In this document: positions 38,501 through 48,362 of the stretch, piece after piece
How the letters are laid out: each line of letters begins with the position of its first letter
How positions within the stretch are numbered: the stretch's first letter is position 1
Assembly: GCF_932294415.1 (NCBI RefSeq)
Contig: NC_065541.1
Location: forward strand, 33,823,790-33,887,789
Length of the DNA stretch: 64,000 bases
DNA from: Quercus robur
Lineage: Eukaryota > Streptophyta > Magnoliopsida > Fagales > Fagaceae
Reading direction: 5' to 3'
Position numbers and translations under genes: made by a program
The notes under the pieces: generated by a model
What the model saw: only the letters and a program-made list of their open reading frames with translations
The model's database searches: none
Told to the model about the DNA's origin: nothing

Positions 38501-40533
38501 GTGTTGGGGCTTCTCGGATTGTTCCACTATCTTGGAGTTTATTTCTTCTATTAGTATTGCACTTTAAGTTGTTTCTTGTTGTTTGATGTTGTTTGTTTTT
38601 TTGTTGCATTTCCTTGTGTTCACCATCATGAAAACCTTGTATTTTCTTTCTTCTGTTTTACAATTTGTTTAATAATACTATTATTACCTATCAAAAAAGA
38701 AATTCTAGAAGGAAAAAAGCTTTAGCTCGTGATTTGATCTTCCTGTTCCTTCAAAGATCCAAGTATTCCTCTCCCACCAAATGCTCCAAATTAAGCAATG
38801 AGGGATCATATTCCAAATCACCCCATTTCTATGCCTACTAAACTTGCCCGTCCAACTAGCTAGAAGCTCTATGAACCCCCGCTGGGCATAACTCAACAAA
38901 CCCCAAAAAGTGTAAACACCATGCTCCACAACTCTTGGCTACATGGCAATGTAAAAGTAAGTAATTATAGGTCTCCCAAGCCCTCTTACACATACAACAC
39001 CAATCAATAACAACAAGCTGACACTTGCGTAAATTATCATTAGTTACAATTCAATCCAATGGAAGAAACTTTGTTGGCACTTTTGGTTTCCACACAGTCT
39101 TCCAAGGAAAAGACATATGAGAAGGGGTAGAGGTGTTCGCGGTGCGGTTTTGGGTCATTTTTAGTACCGCGCTTTGTGATGCGGTTTAGCCAAAATCATA
39201 ACAGCATCGCACTTCATTTTTGCGATCACATGTACGGTCCGGCGTATAAGATACAATTTGAAGCCGGTATATTTTTCAAATTTTGGTCTTTTCTTGCCCA
39301 GTCCAAAACTGATTTTTCCTTTTGTTTTGGGCCAAGTTTTAAACTATTGAGTTAGTTTTTTTTTTTTTTGGTTGGCTTTCCTAATAAACACTTGCTAGAG
39401 TTATTAAACTTTTTTTTGAAAACTAGGGTTATTAAACTACTAATAATATATTTAATATTAAAAAAGATCAATATATAGTGAGGTGCGGTGCGGTATGGTT
39501 TGTGCAATTTTCTTATTATAAAACCACAAATTGCACTGCACTATGTGGTGCGGTGCGGTTATGATATTTTGTGGGCGGTTTTTGCGGTTTGGTGAACACC
39601 CCTAAGAAGGGATACTAAGATTGAACTTCAAAAACCCCCGGGATGAGGGCTTCCAGCACAACTCATCCACTCCATCCCACCCCTTCCTTATATTAGAGCA
39701 CCAGCCCCCGCCTTTCTCCACAAAGCATCTCTCTCCAAAATTAGAATGTTAAAGATGGATAAGTACAAGTATAAATAGGATTTGAAATGATGAAATTTGC
39801 TTAAAGATGAGGGTGCCCTATTAACGAAAAGTCGAGTGAGAATCACTTGAGATGGTTTGGTAATGTTCAAAGAAAAGTGATTAGTGCCTAGTAACAAAAA
39901 AGGAGTTGATTCAAGTTTTGGGGGGAAAAAGACAGGAAAAACATTAATAGAAGTAAACAAAACAAACAAAAAAAAAACATGTAAATTAGGTACGATTTCG
40001 TATAGAATAGAACTGCAAATAAGAATAAATGTAGTAGCTGACCATACTATGCTATTGAGGATCCATAAAATTTTGGGACTATCTGCATTTGAATAACCTT
40101 TGTTTTGGCCCAAGCTGCTCAACCTTTCAATCTCTATTAGTTGCACATTAAATTTTCCATTTTCCATTTTCATAAATCAATCCAATTACTACGCTGACTG
40201 AAGCTGGCATTTTTTTTAAAGCCTATTCGGCATTTAAAATGAAAGCCAATTCCAGCACTAAATTGGACAACACGATTCGAATTCGAAATTGATGTTTGTG
40301 AATAAAAAACAAAGAGAGTGAAATTTAAAAAAAGAAAAAGGGGTTAAAGTAGTTTTATATACCCGGGTTTTAGTTCGGGGATAAGAGATGGTGAAGATGT
40401 TGATCTTAGGCTTCTGGACCGGATTTAAGAGAGGGATTATCTCCACCTCTGACGATGGTGGTGGTGGTGCTGGTGATGGTGGTGTGTCGTGTACTACCAG
40501 CTCCACCACGTGATCTCCATTTTCGGCCGCCAT
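31901..40533 (-). CDS. EamA-domain (drug/metabolite superfamily) membrane transporter, 10 exons
   Basis: Integral membrane transporter with two EamA repeats; the substrate is unknown. Exons in gene order: 40533-40363, 37700-37547, 37362-37188, 36354-36239, 35860-35801, 34205-34055, 33777-33711, 33066-32995, 32895-32830, 32035-31901. All introns are GT-AG and the joined frame is 1167 nt, 388 aa. Residues 1-75 form a soluble, Pro-rich head (PAPPPPSSE). The first repeat follows, with LPLSQAIVLSF near 170, and the second spans about 235-380, with KTTKAANVQYI (333-343) and SRIAPSFGRLVGCLL near the end. It ends GPDKEME. It resembles plant proteins annotated as SLC35G-like or EamA-like. The WAT1 subgroup is less likely because of the head and the exon pattern. 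No damage was seen. Confidence 0.9.
32219..32637. mobile_element. Mutator-like MITE in intron 9 of the EamA gene
   Basis: The ends are inverted, GGCTAAAGTGCAAACTA on the left and TAGTTTGCACTTTAGCC on the right, and the similarity extends inward through much of the 419-bp body. A perfect 9-bp duplication, TTTCTTTTT, lies at 32210-32218 and 32638-32646. It has no coding capacity and is spliced out with the intron. Confidence 0.88.
34206..35800 (-). other. Intron 5 of the EamA gene with a MITE-like insert
   Basis: Between about 34947 and 35392 the ends read AGAAAGCACGGACAC and GTGTTCGTGCTTCAT, an imperfect inverted pair typical of a common plant MITE. Its core is AT-rich and non-coding. A (GA)n microsatellite lies at about 35559-35582. 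No target duplication was defined. Confidence 0.5.
36790..36809 (+). repeat. C-rich tract in intron 3
   Basis: Poly-C interrupted by single A, inside a short repeat-like zone (36640-36860) in an intron of the EamA transporter gene. Confidence 0.6.
38281..38701 (+). pseudogene. 5'-truncated L1 LINE tail (plus strand)
   Basis: The plus strand encodes the end of an L1 ORF2, including MWIVWTERNRRSFED and LFDWSRCWGFSD, followed by a short 3' region ending in an A-run. It is flanked by the 9-bp duplication AAATTCTAG (left near 38271-38279, right near 38701-38709). It sits inside the older minus-strand L1 and runs against it. There is an in-frame stop after LQALC, so it is inactive. Confidence 0.75.
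39128..39604. mobile_element. hAT-type MITE
   Basis: The 477-bp element starts TAGAGGTGTTC and ends GAACACCCCTA, an inverted pair with one mismatch. It is flanked by AGAAGGGG (39120-39127) and AGAAGGGA (39605-39612), an 8-bp duplication with one change, which is the hAT pattern. The interior has GCGGTGCGGTT-type subterminal repeats in both orientations and no coding. It interrupts the minus-strand L1 relic. Confidence 0.82.
39800..40060 (+). pseudogene. RTE-type LINE ORF relic
   Basis: On the plus strand a broken frame keeps the pattern seen at the C-terminus of plant RTE-clade reverse transcriptases: RWFGNVQRK-like near 39855, KKGVDSSFGGKKTGKTLIEV (39896-39955), and RIELQIRINVVADH near 40000-40045. 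Frameshifts and stops are evident. It lies in intron 1 of the EamA gene on the opposite strand. Confidence 0.6.
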
Positions 40534-40741
40534 TCTCGATCGCGCACACCAACCAAAAGCCCTCCCTCCTCTTTGCTTTCCGTACCGTCGGAGGTTATGA
40601 TTTCTTCATTTTTCTTACACTCTAGAAAGAGAGAAAAGAAGGAAGACTTGGAATCTGTGGTCGTTTGAGAGAGAGAGACGCGTCAACGGTCGAGTAGGTG
40701 TGGCTGTTGGGACCCAGTGGAACACGACAGAGCAAGACTAT

Positions 40742-40772
<31 letters not shown>

Positions 40773-40890
40773 GAGACTGTTGTTATTTTGTTTTTTTGTA
40801 CATGAATGATCTGGATGATCTCTAATCCAGAATCCAATGGTTGTGACGAAGTAATACTAGCGGCACACTCAAGTCGTACTAAAATTCACA
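40534..40890 (-). promoter_or_regulatory. Upstream region of the EamA transporter gene
   Basis: On the gene strand this holds a (CT)n/(GA)n microsatellite (about 40743-40768 on the plus strand, 210-235 bp before the ATG). GAGA-like repeats of this kind are common in plant core promoters and leaders. No clear TATA box was assigned. Confidence 0.35.
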
Positions 40891-43075
40891 TCACATCTTG
40901 TTTTGTTTAACGGTAAGGGCAATGTGAGCAGAGTCTACTAAAGGAAAATGTGCACCTTTAAAATTACCAAAATATCCTATCTTTCTCTCGATTTTCAATT
41001 CTCTCTCGATTTTTTTGGCTTTTTCGTTTGACCATAGCCAAAGCTCATATCTAAGGGATTTGATTTTTTGGATTTGAATTTGTGTTTTTTTTTTTTTTTG
41101 GAGGAGATATCTTCCATGGTGATGAGGAATCGACAATGATTTTCAGGAGGTATAAGAATGTGTTGAAGAGTGGTTAGGGTTCTTATGAGCTCTTTGTTGA
41201 CACCGATGAGCTCTAGCAGTGGAAAAGGTCCAATGGTCAAATTAGTCAATGCCTAGCTTCTCCATAACAATCAATCTTACACTCTTCTAAGCATTGAGGA
41301 CCTCAGTAATTCAAGGTCTCTCTCTCTCTCCTCGTTTGGTTACTGAAAATTTTTTGGAAAAGTTAATGAATTAAATTTGTTAATCTTAATTAGTCTAATT
41401 GAGCTGAGTTAATTATGCTTATAGGCTTAGGATGAGTTTGGCAGCTAGGAAAATGAGAAGAAAAAGAAAGAAAATCAACAAATTTCTAAGGGTTTGAGGC
41501 TTAGGATATGTTCGGCAGTTGAGAAAATGAAAGAAAATTAATGAGATTTCTCTTAGGGTTTGGATTTTTTTGGTGGAGAGAGGGGGCATGTGACTAGTTA
41601 CTAGTTAAGTTTAGATTTTTTTTTTTTTTTTTAAATCTAAAATTTAAATTTTAGATTTTCGATGGGTAGGTATCTTGTGGGTTACTAGATTACCTAGTGG
41701 ATATACGAATTTAACCCAAATGTTTAATTGAGTAGGTAAAAATTTACTTAAATTAGTTGGTCCATGGGTATGTTAATAGGTTTTTGGTAAAATTTGTCAC
41801 CCCTAATTTTAATGTATGAAAAGATTCAACAAGATAAAGATTTTTTTAAAAGAAAAAAGAAAAAGAAAAAGAGATAAGTATAAAATAGGTTTTCCTGTTC
41901 AGCTTGTAGAATCAGTTTAATATATAAGTATTAAAAGAGCTTTGGAGTAAAACATAAAAGCTTAAAAGCTTAAAAAATTAAACTTTTTAAAATTGGCATT
42001 AAAAATCTATTTAGCAGCACCCTAACAAATTCAAAAGTTCTACTAGAAGTTTGTCAGTAGGTTGTTTTTTCTACTAAAGAGCTTTAGGGACCTTACTAGT
42101 TAAGAGCTTCATAATGCAAAATGCATCGTAACACTTATATAATTTTTTTTAGGTTTTGAGAATGTTCCATGCATCTTTACTTCTCATTGTAACTTTTATA
42201 TTTTATTTACTTATTTTTTTAAAGGAATAGTTAATGATTATCATCTAAAATTAACCTCAATTTCATATTTTCATGTTGTATACTTGTATTCGAAAAGTAT
42301 TACTTTATTTACTTGAGGTTAGCTCCGTTATACCATCACTATCCACCCACCTCATGATATTCACTGTTAAAAAAAATTCAAGATCTAAAAGTTAGAATTT
42401 TGATTATTTATTCTTGTATTTGCCTCTTTCCCGTAACCAACCCTTTTACTTAAAAAAAAAAAAAAATACATTTTCTATCGGTTCGCACCTCAACAAAAAC
42501 TACTAAAGCTTCTGAAAGAAGTAGCTAAAGAGCATGAGTTGGATTCAATTGGGATCCTGCTGACTCTGAAATGAGTTTTTAAAACCACATGAAGATTTAT
42601 TGAATGGCTCAACATAGTGGGTCTAAATTGCTACCTTCCTAATGAAAACACAATGAACCGAAGTACTTCTTCGCCCCTGAACAACCGCACAAATAACAAC
42701 CAGATTCTGATTCCAACTGGTACTTTCTAATATTTCAATGGAGATGTTTAAAGTTTAAGTCCACCTCTAAACTTTGACCATATATATTTTTTGTCATGAT
42801 TATCCTTTAAACAAATTTTACATTTTTTTTTTGAAATATTTAATTAATCTAAGAATAAATAATTTTAGCTTTCAATACTGACAATAAAGTGAAGTGTATT
42901 GTGCAGCCATATCCAATTTTTTTAAAAGCTACAAATCTTAGAAAAGAAACTGTAGCTACTATCAACATTTGGAATAAATATTTTTAGCTTTCATTATTGG
43001 CAACAAAGCTTAGCGTAGGGGAGCGGTTGATGTTTAAGTTAACTCACCCACAATATTTATCTCTCCTCGTTCTAG
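40891..43075. repeat. Tandem segmental duplication, copy A (2.2 kb, uninterrupted)
   Basis: Starts TCACATCTTGTTTTGTTTAA and is followed at once by copy B, which starts with the same words at 43076. It is nearly identical to copy B once three insertions are removed from B. A roughly 60-bp segment present in B near 43170-43220 is missing here. It holds short internal repeats near 41420-41560 and a 40-60 codon frame on each strand with no recognised domain. A plus-strand frame around 42490-42570 reads LLKLLKEVAKEHELDS before its stop and might be an old exon. Confidence 0.93.
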
Positions 43076-43306
43076 TCACATCTTGTTTTGTTTAACGGTA
43101 AGGGGCTAAGGGCAATGTGAGCAGAGTATTAAAGGAAAATGTGCACCTTTAAAATTACCAAAATACTAGTATTAATATTTCTAAAATTATTAAAAATATC
43201 CCTAAAATAAAATGTAACGTCCTATCTTTCTCTCGATTTTCAATTCTCTCTCAATTTTTTTTGGCTTTTTATTTTTTTTTTGGTCAATAAGGAAATTTCA
43301 TAAAAA

Positions 43307-43444
43307 CTAGGAACAAACAAGTTTGTTACAACACAAGCTAGCTTTATCATTAGCTAGGATTCTTTCCACCACAGGCGGTGTATTCAAAAAAACAACAAAA
43401 GAGTTTACATTGTTTGCGCCCATTTTGGCCATTGCATCCGCACA
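43307..43444 (-). pseudogene. C-terminal end of LINE ORF2 beyond the premature stop
   Basis: The frame continues from the TAA at 43445 as CADAMAKMGANNVNS to a TAG at 43307-43309. It holds the CADA motif with the final RNase H aspartate and the typical end of plant L1 ORF2. About 35 bp of 3' UTR and the A-tail follow. Confidence 0.75.
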
Positions 43445-46400
43445 TTAGTTGGCCTCCCTATATATGTGCTTTATCTGCATGTTGGGGAACTCCTTCACAA
43501 GGTTCCTGCAATCATTAAGTAAAGGTTCCAAAGTCAAGTTGTTGGTATTATTTTTTAAGAGTAATACAACACTTAATGCATCCAGCTCTACAATGATATT
43601 GTGCAGCCCCATTTCCTTAGCAAGTAAAAGACCATCCCTCACAGCCCATAGTTCAGCCACACAGCTATTAGTGCTACCAAGGGACCTAGCATAACCTTTT
43701 AACCATTTCCCCTCATGGTCTCTAAACACTCCTCCCCCACCAGCACGTCTTAGGCTGCTAATGGCTGACCCATCAGAATTAAGTTTCACCCAACCCGCTG
43801 GAGGCTTCTCCCATCCCACGGCCACAACAGATTTTGCTTTAGGCAATTTAGCATTCAGCCCTATAGAGAAAAACTCTACACTATCCTTAGCACTCTTACT
43901 GTAACAAGACCGGTTCACCTTGCCGGATTTGAAAAGAAAAGTGTTTCTATGCAACCAAAGCTGCCACACTCCCATGGGGAACACAATCTTCCAAGGAATG
44001 CCCAACCTACTGTGTTTGATTTCTGCCTTGCAGTTGACTTCAAGCCATCTACTAACCGGTAAACTAAAAGTATCCCTTAGACAAACCGGGAATTGAATTT
44101 GCTGCCAAAAGTCACGGGCAAACCAACAGCCCCTCAAGAGATGATCCATAGTTTCCATGCTTTGAAGACAGATTTTGCAGGTGGGGTCAAGACTTAAACC
44201 CCTTGAACCCAAAACTTCCCCGGTAGGCACGCTATTTTGAAGACACAGCCATAGAAAAAACTGAACCTTAGGATAAGTTTCAGCTTTCCACACCCAATCC
44301 ACCGTGATAGTATCAAGGTTCAAAGGATTTAAATCCCTTGCCAACAAGTATGCAGATTTCAAAGAGAAAAAACCATTTTTGGAAAAGGCCCAATGAAGTG
44401 AATCCTCCGCCTCCGGGCTGCAAGACAGAGGAGTAGCTTTGATGACACTGAGAATGTGTTCCGGTAGTTCAAAAGAAAGACATTGAGCTTGCCATTCATG
44501 GTTTTGATTAAAACATTGCCTCACCGTAACGAGATTATCATGCCGGTTTAAAGGCCCTTCAATTATGTTTTTCAAAGGACCAATAGGAAGCCAAAAATCA
44601 CCCCACACCTTAACTTTCTCCCCATTCCTCACTAACCATTTTAGCCCCTTGACGTAGACTGGTCCACCCTTCTTGCAAGCTACCCAAATAGAGGAGCAAG
44701 GAAGCTTATTACCATCATCACCTAATCTGCTGGGCGAGAGGTATTTTGCCACCAGCATCTTCGCCCAAGGAGCTTCCTGCTCACAAGCTAATCTCCAGCA
44801 AAGCTTTGCTAACAAAGCACAGTTCCTATTCCTCATATTATGCAGCCCTAGCCCTCCAAGATCTTTAGGAAGAGTCACAGTCTCCCACCTAACCAGATGC
44901 AGCCTCCTCTTTTCCTCAGTTGAACCCCAAATAAAATCTCTTTGAAGCTTATCAATTTGGTTGCAAACTTTAACAGGCAGCATATGGCATTGCATGAAAT
45001 ATTCTGCCACAGGGGCCGCGGAGGATTTAATAAGAACCAGCTTGCCAGCCCTTGATAATAATTTAGCCCTCCAACCATCTAGCTTACTTTGGATCTTATT
45101 AACCACAAAATTAAAGGCGTTCCCCACTCTACCTTGGTTAATAATGGGAAAACCAAGGTAATTACCAAGGTTGGTGGTTGCGGCAATACCCAATCTCCTG
45201 CAAATGCCTCTCGCCCTTCCTCTAGACACATTAGGAGAAAAAAGAACCTTAGATTTGGTATAGTTAACTTTCTGCCCAGCCAAGTTGCAAAAATTGTCAA
45301 GGACTTCAATGATAGCTTCGCAGTTTTTATAATCTGCTTTGGCAAACAGCAACAAGTCATCAGCGAAGAAAACGTGAGAAAAGCTCGGACCACTTCTAGA
45401 AGCCCTTACCTTATCCCACCTTCTATCCTCGCACATACCAGTGATTTGGGCTCCAAGAAACTCCATACATAACAGAAAAAGATAGGGAGAGATGGGATCT
45501 CCCTGTCTTAATCCTCTTGAAGGTTGGAAAGACTCAAGTTTGCTACCATTGAACAATAGCGCTGTGGTAGTGGAGGAGACACAACTCAAAATCAGCCTTA
45601 CCATATTCTCAGGAAAGCCAAAATGTTCAAGCACCATTTTAATGAACGACCACTCTAGGCGATCATAGGCCTTTTCAAGATCAATCTTCACAACCATGAA
45701 CCCTGTCCTCCCCTTCCTCTTCCTAAGAGAGTAAATTAATTCTTGGGCAATTATGACGTTATCTGAACCCCTTCTGCCTTCAATAAAAGCTGTCTGCATT
45801 GGAGAGATCAAGGATGGTAGCAAGTGCCGAATCCTCAAAACAATAATTTTTGTAATAACCTTGTATATTGTGTTACAAAGGCTTATGGGCCTATATTGAT
45901 TAACAGTTTCTGGACCAGATTGTTTAGGAATCAAAACAATTAAGGTCTGGTTAAGATACTCTGGAACTTTCTGCTTCCTAAACACTTCTTTTATTTCCTT
46001 TTTAACCGATTCCCCCACCACTAACCAGAACCTCTGGAAAAAACCCGCATGCAGCCCGTCAACACCAGGAGCTTTGTATGGCTTCATAGTTTTGAGAGCA
46101 TTCCAAATTTCCCCATCCGAGGGAATGTTCTCCATACTAACAGCATCTTCATGGCTGAGCTTGGCACACCAATCCGATCTCCACTGGGGGGCAATAGGAC
46201 AAAACACTTGTTCGGATGTATACAGTTTCTTAAAACTTGTATTAAAAATTTCCTTCACTTCCTCAATATTGTGACACCATTCGCCCTCATTATTTTGTAT
46301 ACTGGTAATTTTATTCTTGCTTCTTCTGCGGAGCGTGGAAACATGAAAATACGAAGTATTCCTCTCCCCCAAAATAATCCAATTAGTTATGGATTTCAAT

Positions 46401-48070
46401 GCCCACAACTCCTCTTCAAGCTGGCTGATAGAGTTATATTCTTCGGTTAAACGATCTTGTAAATTAATCAAAAAACCATTTGGACAGGTAGCTAAGGCTT
46501 TTTGGGTACCTAATAACCTGGCCAAAATGTTCTTTTTTCTAACAAAAACATTCCCAAACACTTCTCTGTTCCACTTTTGAGCTTTGGTCGAGAAGCTAGA
46601 GATTGCCTCAGCCAAATTTTCTTCCCTACCAGCCCAAGCATCCCTCACAACAGTTGGGAAGTCACTGTGGCTCAGCCAAATTGACTGAAATCTAAAAGGT
46701 CTGTCAGCAGTGGACCCTAAAAAAGGATTCAGACTAAGCAGAAAAGGACAGTGATCTGAATTAATCCTGGCTAAATGGGTGACATTAGCTTCTGGATATA
46801 ATTCCTTCCAACCCGGATTAACCCAACATCTATCAAGTCTACACTGTATCAAATTACCCAATTCCCTCTTATTAGTCCAAGTATATTTTGGGCCTGAAAA
46901 CCCCAGGTCCATCATCCTACAATCATCCATACATTCCTTAATGGCCCTAACCCTTCTCTGGCAGATTGGATTCCCCCCATATTTCTCATCCTCAGACAAC
47001 ACTTCATTAAAGTCCCCCATAAGTGCCCAAGGTAAATCATGCATGTTAGCTAACATCCTAAGGTTATTCCAAACAATGCATCTTTCTTCAAAACGAGGAC
47101 TGGCATAAATTGCACTAATTAACCAGCATAGAGTTTGAGACCTTACCCGTATCAAAGCGTGGATCTCTTGCTCTGTTGCTGCCAGAACATCCACATTCAC
47201 CAAGTCTGAGCGCCACAGCAACCATATTCCTCCAGCAAATCCAATGGTGTCAGCCACTGCATGCCCATCAAAAGGAAGAGATTCAATGATCTCATCTGCT
47301 CTAGCACCACTCATCCTGGTTTCAGTGATCACCATAAGGATTGGAGCATGCCATTCCACCAAATCCATGACCGTCTTCCTGAATTGAGGTTTCATAGCAC
47401 CTCTACAGTTCCAAATCAGTATGTTCATCATTTTAGAAGGAGTAGAGACAACATCCTCGTGAGCCAGAGAAGAAGAAACATCAGTGTTTCTCAATCTCCA
47501 TACCTCCAACATCTCTTTCCTCGACTCCCAAATCCCCTTGATTAGAGTCACTGAGTGCATGATTATTCCCAAGTCCCCTTGTGTTGCCTTGACTACAACC
47601 GTTCCGCTGAATCTGGGTTCGGCAAACTGGATCATTTTCACCCTGTGAAGGCTGCCCATCAACAAGCATTCTACCGGGAAGTTGATCAATTTCTTCGTTT
47701 CTGAAATCACTGCCTCCGTCAACATCGCTTCTGCTTCCAATAGAATTTTTTCCGAGTTCTGCATTACGGATCTTGTTGCTGATGGCCCTGAGTTTGTCAT
47801 CGGAATGCTCGGTACTGGAGGCCGATCCGTCAAAAACCTCCACCATGGGTTCGGCGTTGTAATCCACGCCTCGTCCTTCAAAGGCAAGTAACCCAGCTGC
47901 TTGCTTCTCTCCGTTAGAGGAAAAATGTTCTTCCATGCCACCATCAGCTCTGTTTCGAACCAGCCCCACACCTCTGTTGGGTCTTGCCTTATCCACCGAA
48001 TGGTTGAGTCGCTCACCGGTATGATCTTTCCTTTGTAGAGAATCCCCCACTTCTCCTTGCCTTCCATCAC
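43445..48070 (-). CDS. LINE ORF2: endonuclease, reverse transcriptase, zf-RVT, RNase H (truncated)
   Basis: Polyprotein that nicks target DNA and copies the LINE RNA. The open frame is 1541 codons, but the conserved protein begins at MMNILIWNCRGA (codon 214, 47431), the usual start of plant L1 ORF2. Counting from 48070: APE-type endonuclease about 216-450 (MGDFNE at 351-356, SDHCP at 438-442); reverse transcriptase about 705-960 (KIDLEKAYD at 795-803, RGLRQGDP at 852-859, FADD at 902-905); zf-RVT about 1280-1370 with Cys/His pairs; RNase H from about 1430 (LNSDGS, ELDA). The frame stops at TAA 43445-43447 inside REAN, where related proteins read on as ANQCADALAK. This removes the last RNase H aspartate; the same frame continues to a TAG at 43307-43309. 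Confidence 0.93.
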   Translation of the reverse strand: MMEGKEKWGILYKGKIIPVSDSTIRWIRQDPTEVWGWFETELMVAWKNIFPLTERSKQLGYLPLKDEAWITTPNPWWRFLTDRPPVPSIPMTNSGPSATRSVMQNSEKILLEAEAMLTEAVISETKKLINFPVECLLMGSLHRVKMIQFAEPRFSGTVVVKATQGDLGIIMHSVTLIKGIWESRKEMLEVWRLRNTDVSSSLAHEDVVSTPSKMMNILIWNCRGAMKPQFRKTVMDLVEWHAPILMVITETRMSGARADEIIESLPFDGHAVADTIGFAGGIWLLWRSDLVNVDVLAATEQEIHALIRVRSQTLCWLISAIYASPRFEERCIVWNNLRMLANMHDLPWALMGDFNEVLSEDEKYGGNPICQRRVRAIKECMDDCRMMDLGFSGPKYTWTNKRELGNLIQCRLDRCWVNPGWKELYPEANVTHLARINSDHCPFLLSLNPFLGSTADRPFRFQSIWLSHSDFPTVVRDAWAGREENLAEAISSFSTKAQKWNREVFGNVFVRKKNILARLLGTQKALATCPNGFLINLQDRLTEEYNSISQLEEELWALKSITNWIILGERNTSYFHVSTLRRRSKNKITSIQNNEGEWCHNIEEVKEIFNTSFKKLYTSEQVFCPIAPQWRSDWCAKLSHEDAVSMENIPSDGEIWNALKTMKPYKAPGVDGLHAGFFQRFWLVVGESVKKEIKEVFRKQKVPEYLNQTLIVLIPKQSGPETVNQYRPISLCNTIYKVITKIIVLRIRHLLPSLISPMQTAFIEGRRGSDNVIIAQELIYSLRKRKGRTGFMVVKIDLEKAYDRLEWSFIKMVLEHFGFPENMVRLILSCVSSTTTALLFNGSKLESFQPSRGLRQGDPISPYLFLLCMEFLGAQITGMCEDRRWDKVRASRSGPSFSHVFFADDLLLFAKADYKNCEAIIEVLDNFCNLAGQKVNYTKSKVLFSPNVSRGRARGICRRLGIAATTNLGNYLGFPIINQGRVGNAFNFVVNKIQSKLDGWRAKLLSRAGKLVLIKSSAAPVAEYFMQCHMLPVKVCNQIDKLQRDFIWGSTEEKRRLHLVRWETVTLPKDLGGLGLHNMRNRNCALLAKLCWRLACEQEAPWAKMLVAKYLSPSRLGDDGNKLPCSSIWVACKKGGPVYVKGLKWLVRNGEKVKVWGDFWLPIGPLKNIIEGPLNRHDNLVTVRQCFNQNHEWQAQCLSFELPEHILSVIKATPLSCSPEAEDSLHWAFSKNGFFSLKSAYLLARDLNPLNLDTITVDWVWKAETYPKVQFFLWLCLQNSVPTGEVLGSRGLSLDPTCKICLQSMETMDHLLRGCWFARDFWQQIQFPVCLRDTFSLPVSRWLEVNCKAEIKHSRLGIPWKIVFPMGVWQLWLHRNTFLFKSGKVNRSCYSKSAKDSVEFFSIGLNAKLPKAKSVVAVGWEKPPAGWVKLNSDGSAISSLRRAGGGGVFRDHEGKWLKGYARSLGSTNSCVAELWAVRDGLLLAKEMGLHNIIVELDALSVVLLLKNNTNNLTLEPLLNDCRNLVKEFPNMQIKHIYREAN

Positions 48071-48362
48071 CGCTGCTGTAATGTTCAGATGCTGTAAACT
48101 CCTTTCCCGTTGGACTGCTACTCTCTAAATGGGTCACCTTTGGGTTTAAAGAGCCAGCAAAGCAAAACGGGCCTTGCTCTACATTAGACCCAAACACAAA
48201 AAGCCCACTCTTGCTGCTCTGGCCCACTTCTTTTGGTTGTAAACCAACTAATTTCGTTGCCTTCTGGTTGGTTTTGGAGTTTACTCCCTTATTTTTTGCT
48301 CCCTTGCCACTCTTTATCTGACTATGATTCGACGTAGCCATCTCTCTCTGTGGCACGACAAG
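47481..48362 (-). pseudogene. LINE ORF1, continuation after the stop
   Basis: This is the same reading frame as the upstream ORF1 part, open from the codon after the TAA to a stop at 47481. It is rich in Ser, Gly, Asn, Lys and Glu (starts LVVPQREMATSNHSQ) with no fold I recognise, as is usual for the low-complexity C-terminal tail of plant L1 ORF1. Over 590 bp (47481-48070) a second minus-strand frame, that of ORF2, is also open. Confidence 0.6.

Larger units (their letters stand above)
38061..39760 (-). pseudogene. 5'-truncated L1 LINE relic (minus strand) in intron 1
   Basis: Reading the minus strand, frames with stops and shifts show the C-terminal part of a plant L1 ORF2: RDALWRK near 39730, FPWKTVWKPKVPTK near 39100, a Cys/His zf-RVT-like stretch (WCCMCKRAWETY, near 38980), and IWWERNTWIFEG near 38760. 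It ends in an A-rich tail seen as T-rich DNA at 38067-38096. The copy is split by a hAT MITE (39128-39604) and a second LINE (38281-38701). It lies in intron 1 of the EamA gene, in the same sense as the gene. Confidence 0.75.

Noticed and set aside
40995-41249. 84-codon minus-strand frame resembling the start of the upstream-extended LINE ORF1
   Set aside because: It matches only the host part outside the LINE, i.e. the duplicated unit; it has no domain and is not a LINE fragment.
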